A DNA stretch of 64,000 bases from Propionibacterium sp. oral taxon 192 str. F0372 (GTDB lineage Bacteria > Actinomycetota > Actinomycetes > Propionibacteriales > Propionibacteriaceae). Positions 17,560 through 26,616 of this stretch are shown piece after piece. The notes beneath the pieces are model-generated. The model made no database searches. It was given only the letters and a program-made list of their open reading frames with translations, and was not told where the DNA came from. The DNA lies in assembly GCF_000413315.1 (NCBI RefSeq), contig NZ_KE340297.1, positions 1,554,430 through 1,618,429 on the forward strand, in the 5' to 3' direction. The position numbers were made by a program, and so were the translations under genes. The first letter of the stretch is position 1; each line of letters opens with the position of its first letter.

Positions 17560-18252
17560 ATGGAAATTACCGTTCCAGCGGCCTTCCTGGCGGGAATCGT
17601 CTCCTTCGCATCGCCGTGTTTTCTGCCTATCGTCCCTGCCTTCGTCGGCCAGCTGATTGGTGCCGGTTCCGAGCGGGTATCAAAGCCCGCGGCCGCACGA
17701 AATGCTCTGAGCTTTGTCGCCGGTTTCTCTGTGGTGTTCATTGCCCTGTGGGCCTCTGCTGGACTTATCGGGCGTTCCTTGGGCCCCTGGGCCGGTTGGG
17801 CGCGCATCCTGGGTGGCATCGTCCTGGTGTTTATGGGCCTGCACCTGGCTGGAGTACTCAACATCGGGGTGCTGAACAACGTCGCCCGCGCCACCGTGAC
17901 CACCGGGAAACCAGCATCGGCGGTGCGGTCTGCGGTCATGGGCGTGGTCTTCGGAGCTGGGTGGACACCGTGCATCGGACCGATCCTGGGCGGGATTCTC
18001 GCCATGGCGACGATGAGCGCCACGACCTGGTCGGGAATCTCGCTGATGATCGCCTACTGCTTGGGACTGGGGATGCCCATTGTGGCGGTCGCCTTGGGAT
18101 CGGCGCAGGTCACTTCGAAATTCGATTGGTTCCGTCGTCATCACGTCGGCGTTTCGCTGACGAGCGGAGGGTTCCTGCTGATACTCGGTTTCCTGATGAT
18201 CACCAACCTGTTCGCCAAACTTGCCAGATTCATTCCGCAATTCGGAATCTGA
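17560..18252 (+). CDS. ccdA: CcdA, cytochrome c biogenesis thiol-reductant transporter
   Basis: A 230-aa membrane protein of about six helices that passes electrons from cytoplasmic thioredoxin to an extracellular thioredoxin, keeping apocytochrome CXXCH cysteines reduced. The redox cysteines are in FASPCFLPIVPAF (Cys20) and GAGWTPCIGPILGG. The ATG begins 2 bp after the TPR stop. Unlike the DipZ protein upstream, it has no fused thioredoxin domain; the separate TlpA/ResA-like protein at the end of this operon is its probable partner. Confidence 0.95.
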   Translation: MEITVPAAFLAGIVSFASPCFLPIVPAFVGQLIGAGSERVSKPAAARNALSFVAGFSVVFIALWASAGLIGRSLGPWAGWARILGGIVLVFMGLHLAGVLNIGVLNNVARATVTTGKPASAVRSAVMGVVFGAGWTPCIGPILGGILAMATMSATTWSGISLMIAYCLGLGMPIVAVALGSAQVTSKFDWFRRHHVGVSLTSGGFLLILGFLMITNLFAKLARFIPQFGI

Positions 18253-18262
18253 GGAGATACGG

Positions 18263-19732
18263 ATGAGCGATGACACCTTAACCACGCCGGAACCGACTCC
18301 CGGTGCTATCGACGGGCTCGACGACCAAGCCGCGCTGACTCCCGGAATGGTCTTCGGTCATATCTATGCCTTCCTTCACAACAAAGTGGTTGGGCTGGTG
18401 TTGATCCTGGCCGCAGGGCTGTTGTCGCTGTTTGGTGTGCTTTTCCCCCAGATGCCCTCATCTGCGCGGGCTGACGCGGAGTCCATGGCTTCATGGATTG
18501 AATCGGTTCGCCCCACCTTTGGGGGATGGACTGACATCCTGAATGCCATTGGCTTCTTCACGATGTTCTCCTCGATCCCGTTCCTCGTCGTGATGGCTCT
18601 GTTGGCCGCATCGATCGTTGCTTGCACGGTGCATCGGCTACCAGTGTTGTGGCAGGCCGCCAAGCATCCTCACACCAGGGTGACCGCAGCTTTCTTCGAC
18701 CGGGCCCGGCTACGTTCCACCTTCACCACCTCGGCCAGCCCAGAGGCGGCCTTCGAGATCTTGTGCGCTGACGCCCGCAAACACCGGATGAGGGTCGTTG
18801 TCGACGATCGGGGGCCAGGACTCAATGCCTACATGGATCGCAACTACTGGGCGCCCTTCGGCACCGCGTTCGCCCACGCTGCCTTCGTGACGATCATGGC
18901 GGGTTTCGTCGTATCGGCCTTGTCTGGGTTCCGCAACGAGCAGTTCACCCTGACCATCGGTTTCCCCAGGGAGGTTGGCAACGGCACAAATCTGGTGGCC
19001 GAGGCCACCGCCTTCCAGGACTCCTACTACGACAACGGTTCCCCGAAGGACTACGTTGCTGACTTGCGGGTCAGCGACAACGGCGAACAGGTAGCCCAGC
19101 AGCAGGTGCGGGTCAACTCCCCGCTGTCCTACCACGGAGTGATGTTTCATCAAGCCTATTTCGGGGTGGCTGCGGTGATGAAGATCGACGATTCCTCGGG
19201 AGCCGAGGTCTTCCACAATGGGGTGGCTCTCGAATGGGCTACTCCGGACAAGACCCTCACCTACGGGCGAACCACTCTGGGAGACCAAACGATATACGTC
19301 ATCGGTTCGGCTTCCGGGCAGACCGGTACCGGTATTGAGCCTGGTCAGGTGCGTGTGGAGATCTATGGCACCGCCAACAACGAACCGATCGGGAAGGCGG
19401 TGCTCGATGTGGGTACTCCGACGACGGTTGGAGACCACACCTTTACTTTCGAGCGTGAGCAGCAATTCACCGGGATGATCGTGAAAAAGGACCCGGGGAC
19501 CCCGATCGTATGGTCTGGATTCCTGCTGCTGGTCATCGGCACCTGCATGACGATGTTCTTCCGCCACCACCGGATGTGGGTGCGGGTCAGCGGATGCGAT
19601 GAGGGTACCTTAGTGCGGTTGGGGTCACCCGACAGGCAGGATTCCGGTTTCACCCGATTTTTCACTGGCATGATCATGAGAACCAGTGGCAAGATGGCGC
19701 ACATTGAGGAGAGGACCAACAATGCTTCTTGA
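18263..19732 (+). CDS. resB: ResB/Ccs1 cytochrome c biogenesis protein
   Basis: A 489-aa component of the System II haem lyase, which with CcsA exports haem and attaches it to CXXCH sites. Membrane helices occur near the N-terminus (LVLILAAGLLSLFGVLF), around 105-130, around 205-225 and near the C-terminus (PIVWSGFLLLVIGTCMTMFF). A large extracellular domain lies between the last two, as in the ResB family. Start at 18263 after AGGAGA. It overlaps ccsA by 11 bp. Confidence 0.94.
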   Translation: MSDDTLTTPEPTPGAIDGLDDQAALTPGMVFGHIYAFLHNKVVGLVLILAAGLLSLFGVLFPQMPSSARADAESMASWIESVRPTFGGWTDILNAIGFFTMFSSIPFLVVMALLAASIVACTVHRLPVLWQAAKHPHTRVTAAFFDRARLRSTFTTSASPEAAFEILCADARKHRMRVVVDDRGPGLNAYMDRNYWAPFGTAFAHAAFVTIMAGFVVSALSGFRNEQFTLTIGFPREVGNGTNLVAEATAFQDSYYDNGSPKDYVADLRVSDNGEQVAQQQVRVNSPLSYHGVMFHQAYFGVAAVMKIDDSSGAEVFHNGVALEWATPDKTLTYGRTTLGDQTIYVIGSASGQTGTGIEPGQVRVEIYGTANNEPIGKAVLDVGTPTTVGDHTFTFEREQQFTGMIVKKDPGTPIVWSGFLLLVIGTCMTMFFRHHRMWVRVSGCDEGTLVRLGSPDRQDSGFTRFFTGMIMRTSGKMAHIEERTNNAS

Positions 19733-20645
19733 ATTTTCTCAGGCGCTGTTGCTTGTCACGACGGCCTTGGTCACGCTGGCCACCATCGCCTACCTGGGTG
19801 CGGTCTTCGCGGCCAGGATGTCGCGTAACTCCGTCGTCGCGACGGCAGAATCAGCGGGAACCGTCGTCGTCAGCACCGGTGTGGGCGATCAGACCGTCAC
19901 CGTGACTGGAGGTATCCGGCACACTCCGGTGCGACGCTTCACCATTACCTGGTGGGCCACCAAGTCGACCCAGCTGGCGTTGGTCCTGCTGACCGTTTCA
20001 ATGATCGCGCGGATGATTACCACTGGGCATGCGCCGTTCTCCAACCACTATGAATTCGCCATCGCCTTTGCTTGGGGGATGATTCTTGCTCAGGTGTACT
20101 TCGAGGCCCGCTACCGAGTGCGGATGATGTCGATCATCGTGCTGCCCATCATCTTGGCGATGCTCGTCTATGCCTCGACGTTGTCCTACGAACCGAGTCC
20201 GCTGATGCCGGCCTTGCAGAACTCGCCGCTGCTCACCTTGCATGTGATCACAGCTTCCATCGGCTACGGTGCCGCAGTGGTGTCCTTCGCTGCTGCGGTC
20301 ATGTACCTGCTGGCCCCACACATCTCATGGAAGGGCTGGCCGCGCCAGGAGATCCTGGACGATCTTGGTTATAAGGCGACAGTCGTCACCTTCCCGATGC
20401 TGACGATGATGCTCATCTTGGGATCGATCTGGGGGAATGTCGCCTGGGGCCGCTACTGGGGCTGGGATCCGAAGGAGACCGCTGCGTTGGTCACGTGGTT
20501 GATCTACGGTGCCTACTTGCACGCGCGGGTCACCCGCAACTGGCGGGGCAGCAAATCTGCTTGGCTGCTGGTCCTTGGTTTCGCTGCCGTGGTGTTCACC
20601 TACCTCGGCAACTTGTTCTTCGGAGGGCTGCACGCATATGCCTGA
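19722..20645 (+). CDS. ccsA: CcsA/ResC haem export and ligation protein
   Basis: A 307-aa polytopic protein of the haem-handling family. The tryptophan-rich WWD motif is visible (WGRYWGWDPKETAALVTWLIYGAYLH, about residues 245-270), as are histidines suited to haem ligation (FSNHYEF, HVITASIGYG, YLHARV). With ResB it forms the System II synthase. The chosen ATG at 19722 follows GAGGAGAGG inside the resB 3' end. Confidence 0.95.
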   Translation: MLLEFSQALLLVTTALVTLATIAYLGAVFAARMSRNSVVATAESAGTVVVSTGVGDQTVTVTGGIRHTPVRRFTITWWATKSTQLALVLLTVSMIARMITTGHAPFSNHYEFAIAFAWGMILAQVYFEARYRVRMMSIIVLPIILAMLVYASTLSYEPSPLMPALQNSPLLTLHVITASIGYGAAVVSFAAAVMYLLAPHISWKGWPRQEILDDLGYKATVVTFPMLTMMLILGSIWGNVAWGRYWGWDPKETAALVTWLIYGAYLHARVTRNWRGSKSAWLLVLGFAAVVFTYLGNLFFGGLHAYA

Positions 20646-21315
20646 TCAAGACGAGATAGCCGAGTTCCTTGAACCATCCGACGTACCGGCCACCCGTCCC
20701 GGAACCCCGGCGGAGGAACCTGCATGGCGCTCGGGGGTGCGCAATTCCAAATTCGGGCAGATCGCCGTGCTGGCGGTCACTGCTTTTGCCGTGATCATCG
20801 CGGTGTGGTGGGTAATCAAGCCGAAGAATGCTGCCGAAGAACAGGCCGAGACCGCTGCGGTCACCCAGGTCAACATCGACGGGGCTCAGGCAGCACCCGT
20901 CGTCGGGGACCTCGCGCCGACCTTCATCGCCACCGATCTGGAGGGCAACCAAGTCGATCTGCAGGCGATGCGCGGCAAACCGGTGTGGGTGATGTTCATT
21001 GCCAGTTGGTGTACGGGATGCCGTACCGAGATGCCCGATGTCCAGAAGGCGGTCGCCGTCCATGGCGATGACATCCAGCTGGTGTCGGTATACGTCGGTG
21101 AATCGCCCCAGACGGTGAAGTCCTATTCCGACCGGGTCGGGAACAAGTTCACCCAGGTGGCCGACGGCTCCGAGTCGATCGCTGCGGCCTACGGTGTCAT
21201 GGGCGTCCCGTCTCATTTCTTCATCGACGCCGGGGGCGTGGTACATGAGACCCGTGTTGGGCTGCTCAGCCCGTCGGCCATGGATGCCTCGATCAACGAC
21301 GTGGTGGGTGGCTGA
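20638..21315 (+). CDS. resA: TlpA/ResA-like thioredoxin
   Basis: A 225-aa membrane-tethered thioredoxin with an acidic N-terminus, one helix (IAVLAVTAFAVIIAVWWVI, about 42-60) and an extracytoplasmic thioredoxin domain with active site SWCTGCRTEMPD and cis-proline region GVPSHFFID. It would accept electrons from CcdA and reduce apocytochrome thiols before haem attachment. It overlaps ccsA by 8 bp and is the last gene of the nrf-ccs operon. Confidence 0.9.
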   Translation: MPDQDEIAEFLEPSDVPATRPGTPAEEPAWRSGVRNSKFGQIAVLAVTAFAVIIAVWWVIKPKNAAEEQAETAAVTQVNIDGAQAAPVVGDLAPTFIATDLEGNQVDLQAMRGKPVWVMFIASWCTGCRTEMPDVQKAVAVHGDDIQLVSVYVGESPQTVKSYSDRVGNKFTQVADGSESIAAAYGVMGVPSHFFIDAGGVVHETRVGLLSPSAMDASINDVVGG

Positions 21316-21878
21316 ACCGTTGTGTTGAATCGCGCCAGAGGAAGAGTTTCCTACTAGTCAGCGATGCGCCGCAGCAAATCTCTGCACCGTGTGTCGGTAT
21401 GAATTGCCTTTCGGCAAGGAAAATCGATCCGAGCCGGTTCTGGAGGTCGTCGGCACGACGAATTTGTCTCGGGTGATCGTCTGCTTGATGATCCCGCTGG
21501 TGGCCATCGCCACCGTGGATCATCGACGCCGTGGCACAGCTGATAGATGTCGAGGATGTCCGGATTGTCAGCTCACTGCTTGAGGCTGGTGGGTAGCAGC
21601 TGCTTGGGAACAGTAGCCGGGGCGACTTCCGATCTCATGGGTGGTCTGGAAAGCCATCGACAGGCTCACTGAAGTTCAGGATCGTAGTGGAAAGAACACA
21701 TGATGTGCGAGCAGTGTGAAATGGCAGTTATGGGTTCATTGCAAAACGCATCTGCGAAAAGCCGGGTGAATCGTAGTTGGCAGCTGACAGGGCAATGGGA
21801 AGACTCGCTGACTAGCATCCTGCCAACTGTGATCTTCCGGTGCCCACTGATGGGAGGTGATCGGTCGCGCTGCTGGGC
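21316..21878. other. Gene-poor region between convergent operons
   Basis: About 560 bp between the end of the nrf-ccs operon and the end of the minus-strand permease. Only short ORFs without ribosome sites or recognised domains occur. A short inverted repeat (GCGCTG 21867-21872 with CAGCGC 21880-21885) overlaps the permease stop and might help terminate it. Base composition is lower in GC than the flanks, so this may be decayed sequence, but I could not identify the ancestor. Confidence 0.5.
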
Positions 21879-23342
21879 TCAGCGCTGTTGCTTTGGGTGA
21901 TGCCGCCGAGCGGCAGGGATAGAGCCGGTCTCGTAGGCACCCGGGGCGTCGACGATGATTACTGCACCATCGGCGGCCTCACGCATCTTCGCCGGGGCGA
22001 TGGTGTGGGCGATGTGATAGGCGGCGACGGTGACGATGGTGCCCAAAGCGATGCCCCCCAAGGTGAACTTCTCGGAGAAGACCAAAGAGACATCGCCGAT
22101 GCCGATGATGATGCCTGCGGCTAGGGGGACCAGATTGACCGGGTTGCCGAAGTCGATCCGGTTCTCCTTCCAGATCTTTGCGCCGAGCAGTCCGATCATG
22201 CCGTAGAGCACCACACAAATGCCGCCCAGCACCCCGCCTGGGGTGGCCGAGATAATGGCGCCGAATTTGGGGGAGAACCCGAAACCGATTGCCACGATGG
22301 CTGCGACGGTGTAGGCGGCGGTCGAGTAGACACGGGTGGCGGCCATGACACCGATGTTTTCGGCGTAGGTGGTCGTCGGCCCGGTGCCCACCGCGGTGGC
22401 CAGCATGGAAGTGATGCCGTCGGCGCTGATGGCCCGACCCATGTAGGAATCGAGGTCGTCACCAGTCATCTCGGCGACGGCTTTCACGTGGCCGGTGTTC
22501 TCCGCGATGAGGGCGATGAGAACCGGGATAGCGATGAGCGCGTACGCCAAGGAGAAATCGGGTAGGTGGAAGCCCACGACATTGCCGGTGGCTCCGTAGG
22601 TCCAGTTGGCTAGGTCGGTGACCGGTGGAAAACCGATCCAGTCAGCCTTCTCGACCGCTGTCCAGTCGACGCGCATCACCTGGGAAACCGTGCCGTCGGC
22701 AGCGGTCCGGGTAACCGGACCGAAGATCAGGTCGGCGACCCAGCTGAGCACATAGCCGATGATCAGCGATAGGAAGATGGCGATGCGCCCGCCGAAGCCG
22801 CGTAGTCCGACGGACAAGGCGATGATGATGAGCATAACGATCAGGGCGATCCACTGGTCCTGGGGCCAGTAGGTTTTGGCGACGACCGGTGCCAGGTTGA
22901 ATCCGATCAACATGACGACGGCCCCGGTGACCGCCGGTGGCAGCATCCGGTGGATGATTCCCGACCCCATGAAGTGGATGACCACGCCGGTGAGCAACAG
23001 GCCGACCCCGCACCAGAACATTGCCCCGGAGACTGCGTCGGGTTTGCCGCCTGCCGCGTAGATCGCGGTGGCCACTCCGACGAAAGATGCGGATGATCCT
23101 AGATAGGAGGGGACGCGATGCTTGACAACGAACAGAAATATGATCGTCGCCACGCCGGACATCATCACCGCCAACTGCGGGTTGAGCCCCATCAGCAGCG
23201 GGAAGACGAAGGTTGCCCCGAACATCGCCACCACGTGCTGGGCACCCAGCCCGATGGTCTTTCCCCAACCCAGTCGTTCGGTGGGCGCCACCACCGCGCC
23301 CGGTTCGAGAACCCCGTTGTTATGCAGTTTCCAGATCGCCAT
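21879..23342 (-). CDS. uraA: Uracil/xanthine permease (NCS2 family)
   Basis: A 487-aa nucleobase:proton symporter with about 14 hydrophobic segments. Family features include QHVVAMFGATFVFPLLMGL near the N-terminus, AENTGHVKAVAEMTG with the substrate-binding Glu, and the repeat-2 stretch GTGPTTTYAENIGVMAATRVYST, a strong match to UraA/RutG-type uracil carriers. ATG with a GGAGGGG site. Uracil is the likely substrate; xanthine or another base is possible. It stands alone between short gene-poor gaps. Confidence 0.93.
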   Translation of the reverse strand: MAIWKLHNNGVLEPGAVVAPTERLGWGKTIGLGAQHVVAMFGATFVFPLLMGLNPQLAVMMSGVATIIFLFVVKHRVPSYLGSSASFVGVATAIYAAGGKPDAVSGAMFWCGVGLLLTGVVIHFMGSGIIHRMLPPAVTGAVVMLIGFNLAPVVAKTYWPQDQWIALIVMLIIIALSVGLRGFGGRIAIFLSLIIGYVLSWVADLIFGPVTRTAADGTVSQVMRVDWTAVEKADWIGFPPVTDLANWTYGATGNVVGFHLPDFSLAYALIAIPVLIALIAENTGHVKAVAEMTGDDLDSYMGRAISADGITSMLATAVGTGPTTTYAENIGVMAATRVYSTAAYTVAAIVAIGFGFSPKFGAIISATPGGVLGGICVVLYGMIGLLGAKIWKENRIDFGNPVNLVPLAAGIIIGIGDVSLVFSEKFTLGGIALGTIVTVAAYHIAHTIAPAKMREAADGAVIIVDAPGAYETGSIPAARRHHPKQQR

Positions 23343-23462
23343 GTACTTCCCCTCCGACGCAGGAGTCTACGGCTTTGTCTTGGGTTCTCCTGCCTCGGAC
23401 GCGATGGGTTGCTGATCAAGGCTGTGAAGCCGTGGTTCGGTGCAGTCCATTGCGTCGCAGGT

Positions 23463-24158
23463 TTACCGGATGAGGTGGGTCTGGCGGGGAACTTCGGTGC
23501 ACCTGGGGAGACCGATCACGAATTCCTGACTCGGCAGGGCAGCGGCCAAGATACCGTCGCGCAGCATGATCATACGGTCGGCGAATTGCCGGAGTTCCCC
23601 GCAGCCCCGGGACAGCACCAGCACGCATCGACCCTCGTCCGCAATTCGACGTAGCCGTACCATGGTCTGACGTACCGAGCCAGGATCACCGGTGGGGTCT
23701 GGTTCGTCGGCCACCACGAGCCGGGCCCGAGCCAGTGAACCGATGATCCGCAGCCCGTCGCTGGCCGGGGTGTGGGATCGTGGGGCAATCGTCATGGAGC
23801 ACAATCGGGAGCGTTCCCGTCGGCTGTCCCGAGTGGGGGAGAAGACAATGCCCCGGTGCGTGTTGAAAGCATCGGTGCTCTTCGGGCCGGCCACCAGAGC
23901 GAGATCTGTGCCGAGACGACCGGGGGCGGGTGCGCCGTCGAGCAACACCGGACCTTCCCGGACGGCGTGGTCGGGAAGTAAACCGGTGATGGCCTGGGCG
24001 AGCAGGGTCTTGCCTGCACCAGGGCCGCCGACGATTCCGATCATCTGCCCAGTGCTGGCGTTCATCGTGAGGCAGGCCAATGGGTGGGTACGTCCGCGAA
24101 CTGACGGGCGCCTGGGGAAACCGACGCGCACACCGCGAAGCTCGAACAGGGGTGACAT
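23463..24158 (-). CDS. Degenerate ABC transporter ATPase-like protein
   Basis: A 231-aa protein (start MSPLFELRG at 24158; a longer in-frame start exists at 24284). Walker A GGPGAGKT and Walker B ARLVVADEPD are clear, and the layout resembles oligopeptide-type (DppD/OppD) ATPases. The ABC signature LSGGQ is missing: the expected place reads SHTPASDGLRIIGS. The stretch after Walker A is also shortened (AFNTHRGIVFSPTRDSRRERSRL). No permease is adjacent. It may be a decayed importer subunit or a regulator that binds ATP. Confidence 0.6.
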   Translation of the reverse strand: MSPLFELRGVRVGFPRRPSVRGRTHPLACLTMNASTGQMIGIVGGPGAGKTLLAQAITGLLPDHAVREGPVLLDGAPAPGRLGTDLALVAGPKSTDAFNTHRGIVFSPTRDSRRERSRLCSMTIAPRSHTPASDGLRIIGSLARARLVVADEPDPTGDPGSVRQTMVRLRRIADEGRCVLVLSRGCGELRQFADRMIMLRDGILAAALPSQEFVIGLPRCTEVPRQTHLIR

Positions 24159-24537
24159 CGCTGGAGAACTCGACCGATTCATGCGCGACCTTTCTGGGGC
24201 GCGCGACGAGCCGGTCGCCCGCAACCCACGACGGGAGATGATTCCGCGGGGACGGCGGGCGATCCGGCTTGGCATAGGCTTCACGGTTGCGGGACAGCGT
24301 CAGAATCTCACTGAAATCTTCTCCCGAACGTCTCCGGACAGGATTCTACACGTGGGTTCGGGCATCCCGGGATTGGGACCTGCCTGTGCTGGGGGACGAA
24401 GAGCTGGACTGGGGTGAGCCACGGTGCATGCTGTTTCGTGTGTCGGCGGCCGTGGCGATGAGATCGAAGTCGTCCCTGAATTCTTGGGATACGGTCACCT
24501 TGTCAGACGACGGCAGAAAGCCTCACTTGTCGCTTTC
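24159..24537. other. Region between the ATPase-like gene and the mannosyltransferase
   Basis: About 380 bp in which I see no supported gene on either strand. Long overlapping ORFs on the plus strand continue into the antisense of the mannosyltransferase and have no ribosome sites. The minus-strand extension of the ATPase-like ORF is rich in Arg and Ser and looks non-coding. Confidence 0.45.
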
Positions 24538-26244
24538 TCAGATCCACGATTTGAACCACATCCGCAAGCTCCAGGCGGTTCTAGTCATCAACTGGTCGGT
24601 GAGGATCGGGTAGATGAACCAGAAATTCGCGACGATGATCAGCACCATCGTCCCGACGGTGATGGCACCGATGCGCCGTCTTCGCCCGCCATCGGCGGGG
24701 CCGAGGATCTTCCCACAGACCATCGCCAGTACCGTGGCGTTGAAGGGGATCAGCATGATTGCGTAGAAAAAGAACAACGGACGTTCGGCATTGGGCAGCC
24801 ACATCAGCCAGGTGGCCGAAGCCGCCAGCAGCGGGAAAGCGAAACGCTGATCGCGCCCGAACCACCAGTAGGCGAAGCCCGCGATGACCGCAGCCAGGGC
24901 AAACCACCACAAGAATGGTGTACCCATTCCGGAGATCACCCGAAGGCAGGAGTCCCCGGCTTGTGCGGTGCATCCTTCGGTGTTGGCCGGGAGCCCATTG
25001 ACTGCGTCGATGCCGATCACCCGCCCCATGACCAGCCACTGGAAGGGATGCGACTGGTAGATGTGTGACTGGTCGGCGATCCATTGCCCAGTGTGAAAAT
25101 TGTAGATTTCTTGATGGTAATGCCACAAGGAGCCTAGAGCCTGCCCGAATACCTTGACCACCGGGTCGTTGGGATGCTCGGCTCCCCAGTTGCGGCTCCA
25201 TCCGTCGTTGGTGGTCAACCACGACCACCAACTGGCGACGTAAACCAGTACCGAGGTCACCACCATGGCGAGAAAGGCCAACGGCCCGGAGACGAACAAT
25301 GCTCGCCAGGCGCTGGCATCCGCGCCTGCGGTGATGCGTGATCGCAACTCGTACACCACCGCAGCCACACCCATAACTGCAAGCACGTACATGGCGTTCC
25401 ATTTGCAGGCGATGGCGGCGCCGAACAACAGGCCTGAAGTCCACAGCCAAGGACGGAACAACAGCAGCGGCCCGAATTGCCCACCGAGGTCGGTGAGCTG
25501 TTTGGTGCACAGATGGTCGGCTAATTTCCGGCGTACCCAGTCCCGGTCGGCGACCACCGCGGTCACGGCCATGACAGTGAAGGCTGCCTCGAAGATGTCT
25601 AGCAGGGCGATCCTGCTCATCATGAAGCTCAATCCGTCGACGGCCAGGAAGAAGCCAGCCAGGGCGCCGATCAGGGTGGAGCGAGACAGGCGCCGGGCAA
25701 GCCGGATCGTTGCTATGACGAGCAAGGTGCCGAACACCAATGACATGAAGCGCCAACCGAAGGCGTTCATCCCGAAAACGTGCTCGCCGATGGCGATCAG
25801 CCATTTCCCTAGTTGGGGGTGGACGATGAAGGCCGGATCGTTCTTGAAGACATCGACCACGCCATTCTTGATCTGGTCGTTCGCGTTGTCGGGCCAGCTC
25901 ACCTCGTAGCCGCGGCGCAGCAGTCCGTAGGCATCCTTCGCGTAATAGGTTTCGTCAAAGACCAAGTAGTTCGGGAAACCCAGATTGCGCAGCCGGATGA
26001 GGAAGGCGAAAGCGCCGATCAGCAGAGTGACCAGCCAGGAACGCCAGCGATCGGTGCGTAGCAGGTAGGAATCGTCCAGCCGCTCGATCGTCGGCATTAG
26101 CGGATCAAGGGCGCGGGCTGGTTTTCCCTTGGTGGACCAAGCCGCGACGATGCGGTCCCATTGGCGGGTGAGCAGCGAACGGTGTTGTCGGTTGGCCGAC
26201 GGGTTGCGTGTCGGTGCCGACTTGTCCAGAAACGCAAAGCTCAC
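24538..26244 (-). CDS. pmt: Protein O-mannosyltransferase (PMT family)
   Basis: A 568-aa polytopic glycosyltransferase that moves mannose from polyprenyl phosphomannose to Ser/Thr of exported proteins. After a cytoplasmic start and first helix comes the catalytic FDETYY (Asp97, Glu98), then PQLGKWLIAIGEHVFG and about ten further helices (family 39 pattern). It is divergent from rsmI, the same order as Rv1002c/Rv1003 in mycobacteria. An in-frame start near MPTIERLDDSY is also possible. Confidence 0.92.
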   Translation of the reverse strand: MSFAFLDKSAPTRNPSANRQHRSLLTRQWDRIVAAWSTKGKPARALDPLMPTIERLDDSYLLRTDRWRSWLVTLLIGAFAFLIRLRNLGFPNYLVFDETYYAKDAYGLLRRGYEVSWPDNANDQIKNGVVDVFKNDPAFIVHPQLGKWLIAIGEHVFGMNAFGWRFMSLVFGTLLVIATIRLARRLSRSTLIGALAGFFLAVDGLSFMMSRIALLDIFEAAFTVMAVTAVVADRDWVRRKLADHLCTKQLTDLGGQFGPLLLFRPWLWTSGLLFGAAIACKWNAMYVLAVMGVAAVVYELRSRITAGADASAWRALFVSGPLAFLAMVVTSVLVYVASWWSWLTTNDGWSRNWGAEHPNDPVVKVFGQALGSLWHYHQEIYNFHTGQWIADQSHIYQSHPFQWLVMGRVIGIDAVNGLPANTEGCTAQAGDSCLRVISGMGTPFLWWFALAAVIAGFAYWWFGRDQRFAFPLLAASATWLMWLPNAERPLFFFYAIMLIPFNATVLAMVCGKILGPADGGRRRRIGAITVGTMVLIIVANFWFIYPILTDQLMTRTAWSLRMWFKSWI

Positions 26245-26616
26245 CCGGCAATCCTAGGCGCCTTCCCGATCATCTTCGGTGGGAGACGTTTCCTGTTGCC
26301 GAGGTGCTTGTGCCGCAACCGGGGTTCTGTGGAAATGTGTGGCCCGCCGGTGCAGTGCCGCTGCTGGGTTCCTTTCGCTCACGGGTGTGACCTTTTGAGT
26401 GCTTGTGGCAGGGGGTACCCGGTCACAATGGCACAGCACACCTCCAGTGATAGCGTGGGCTTGAAGATATCGCTACCCAATGTTGTGGGTGGTCCAATAT
26501 CTGCTCCGGATAGGAGCTCGCTGGCCAGGAACCAGGCTCGTGGCCGGTGCCAGTGACCTCGCGTCGCCGACCCGTAACTCGCCTCGGACCCGAGCAGCCA
26601 AGTACCCTTCACAGAT
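26245..26616. other. Divergent intergenic region, pmt/rsmI
   Basis: About 370 bp with no supported gene. It should contain the promoters of both flanking genes. An imperfect hairpin (AGATAT 26465-26470 with ATATCT 26497-26502, inner ACCCA/TGGGT) is present, with no assigned function. rsmI lacks a strong ribosome site before its GTG. Confidence 0.45.

Noticed and set aside
24424..25068. Plus-strand ORF opposite the mannosyltransferase
   Set aside because: Antisense to PMT, rich in Asp/His/Gln, no start signal.
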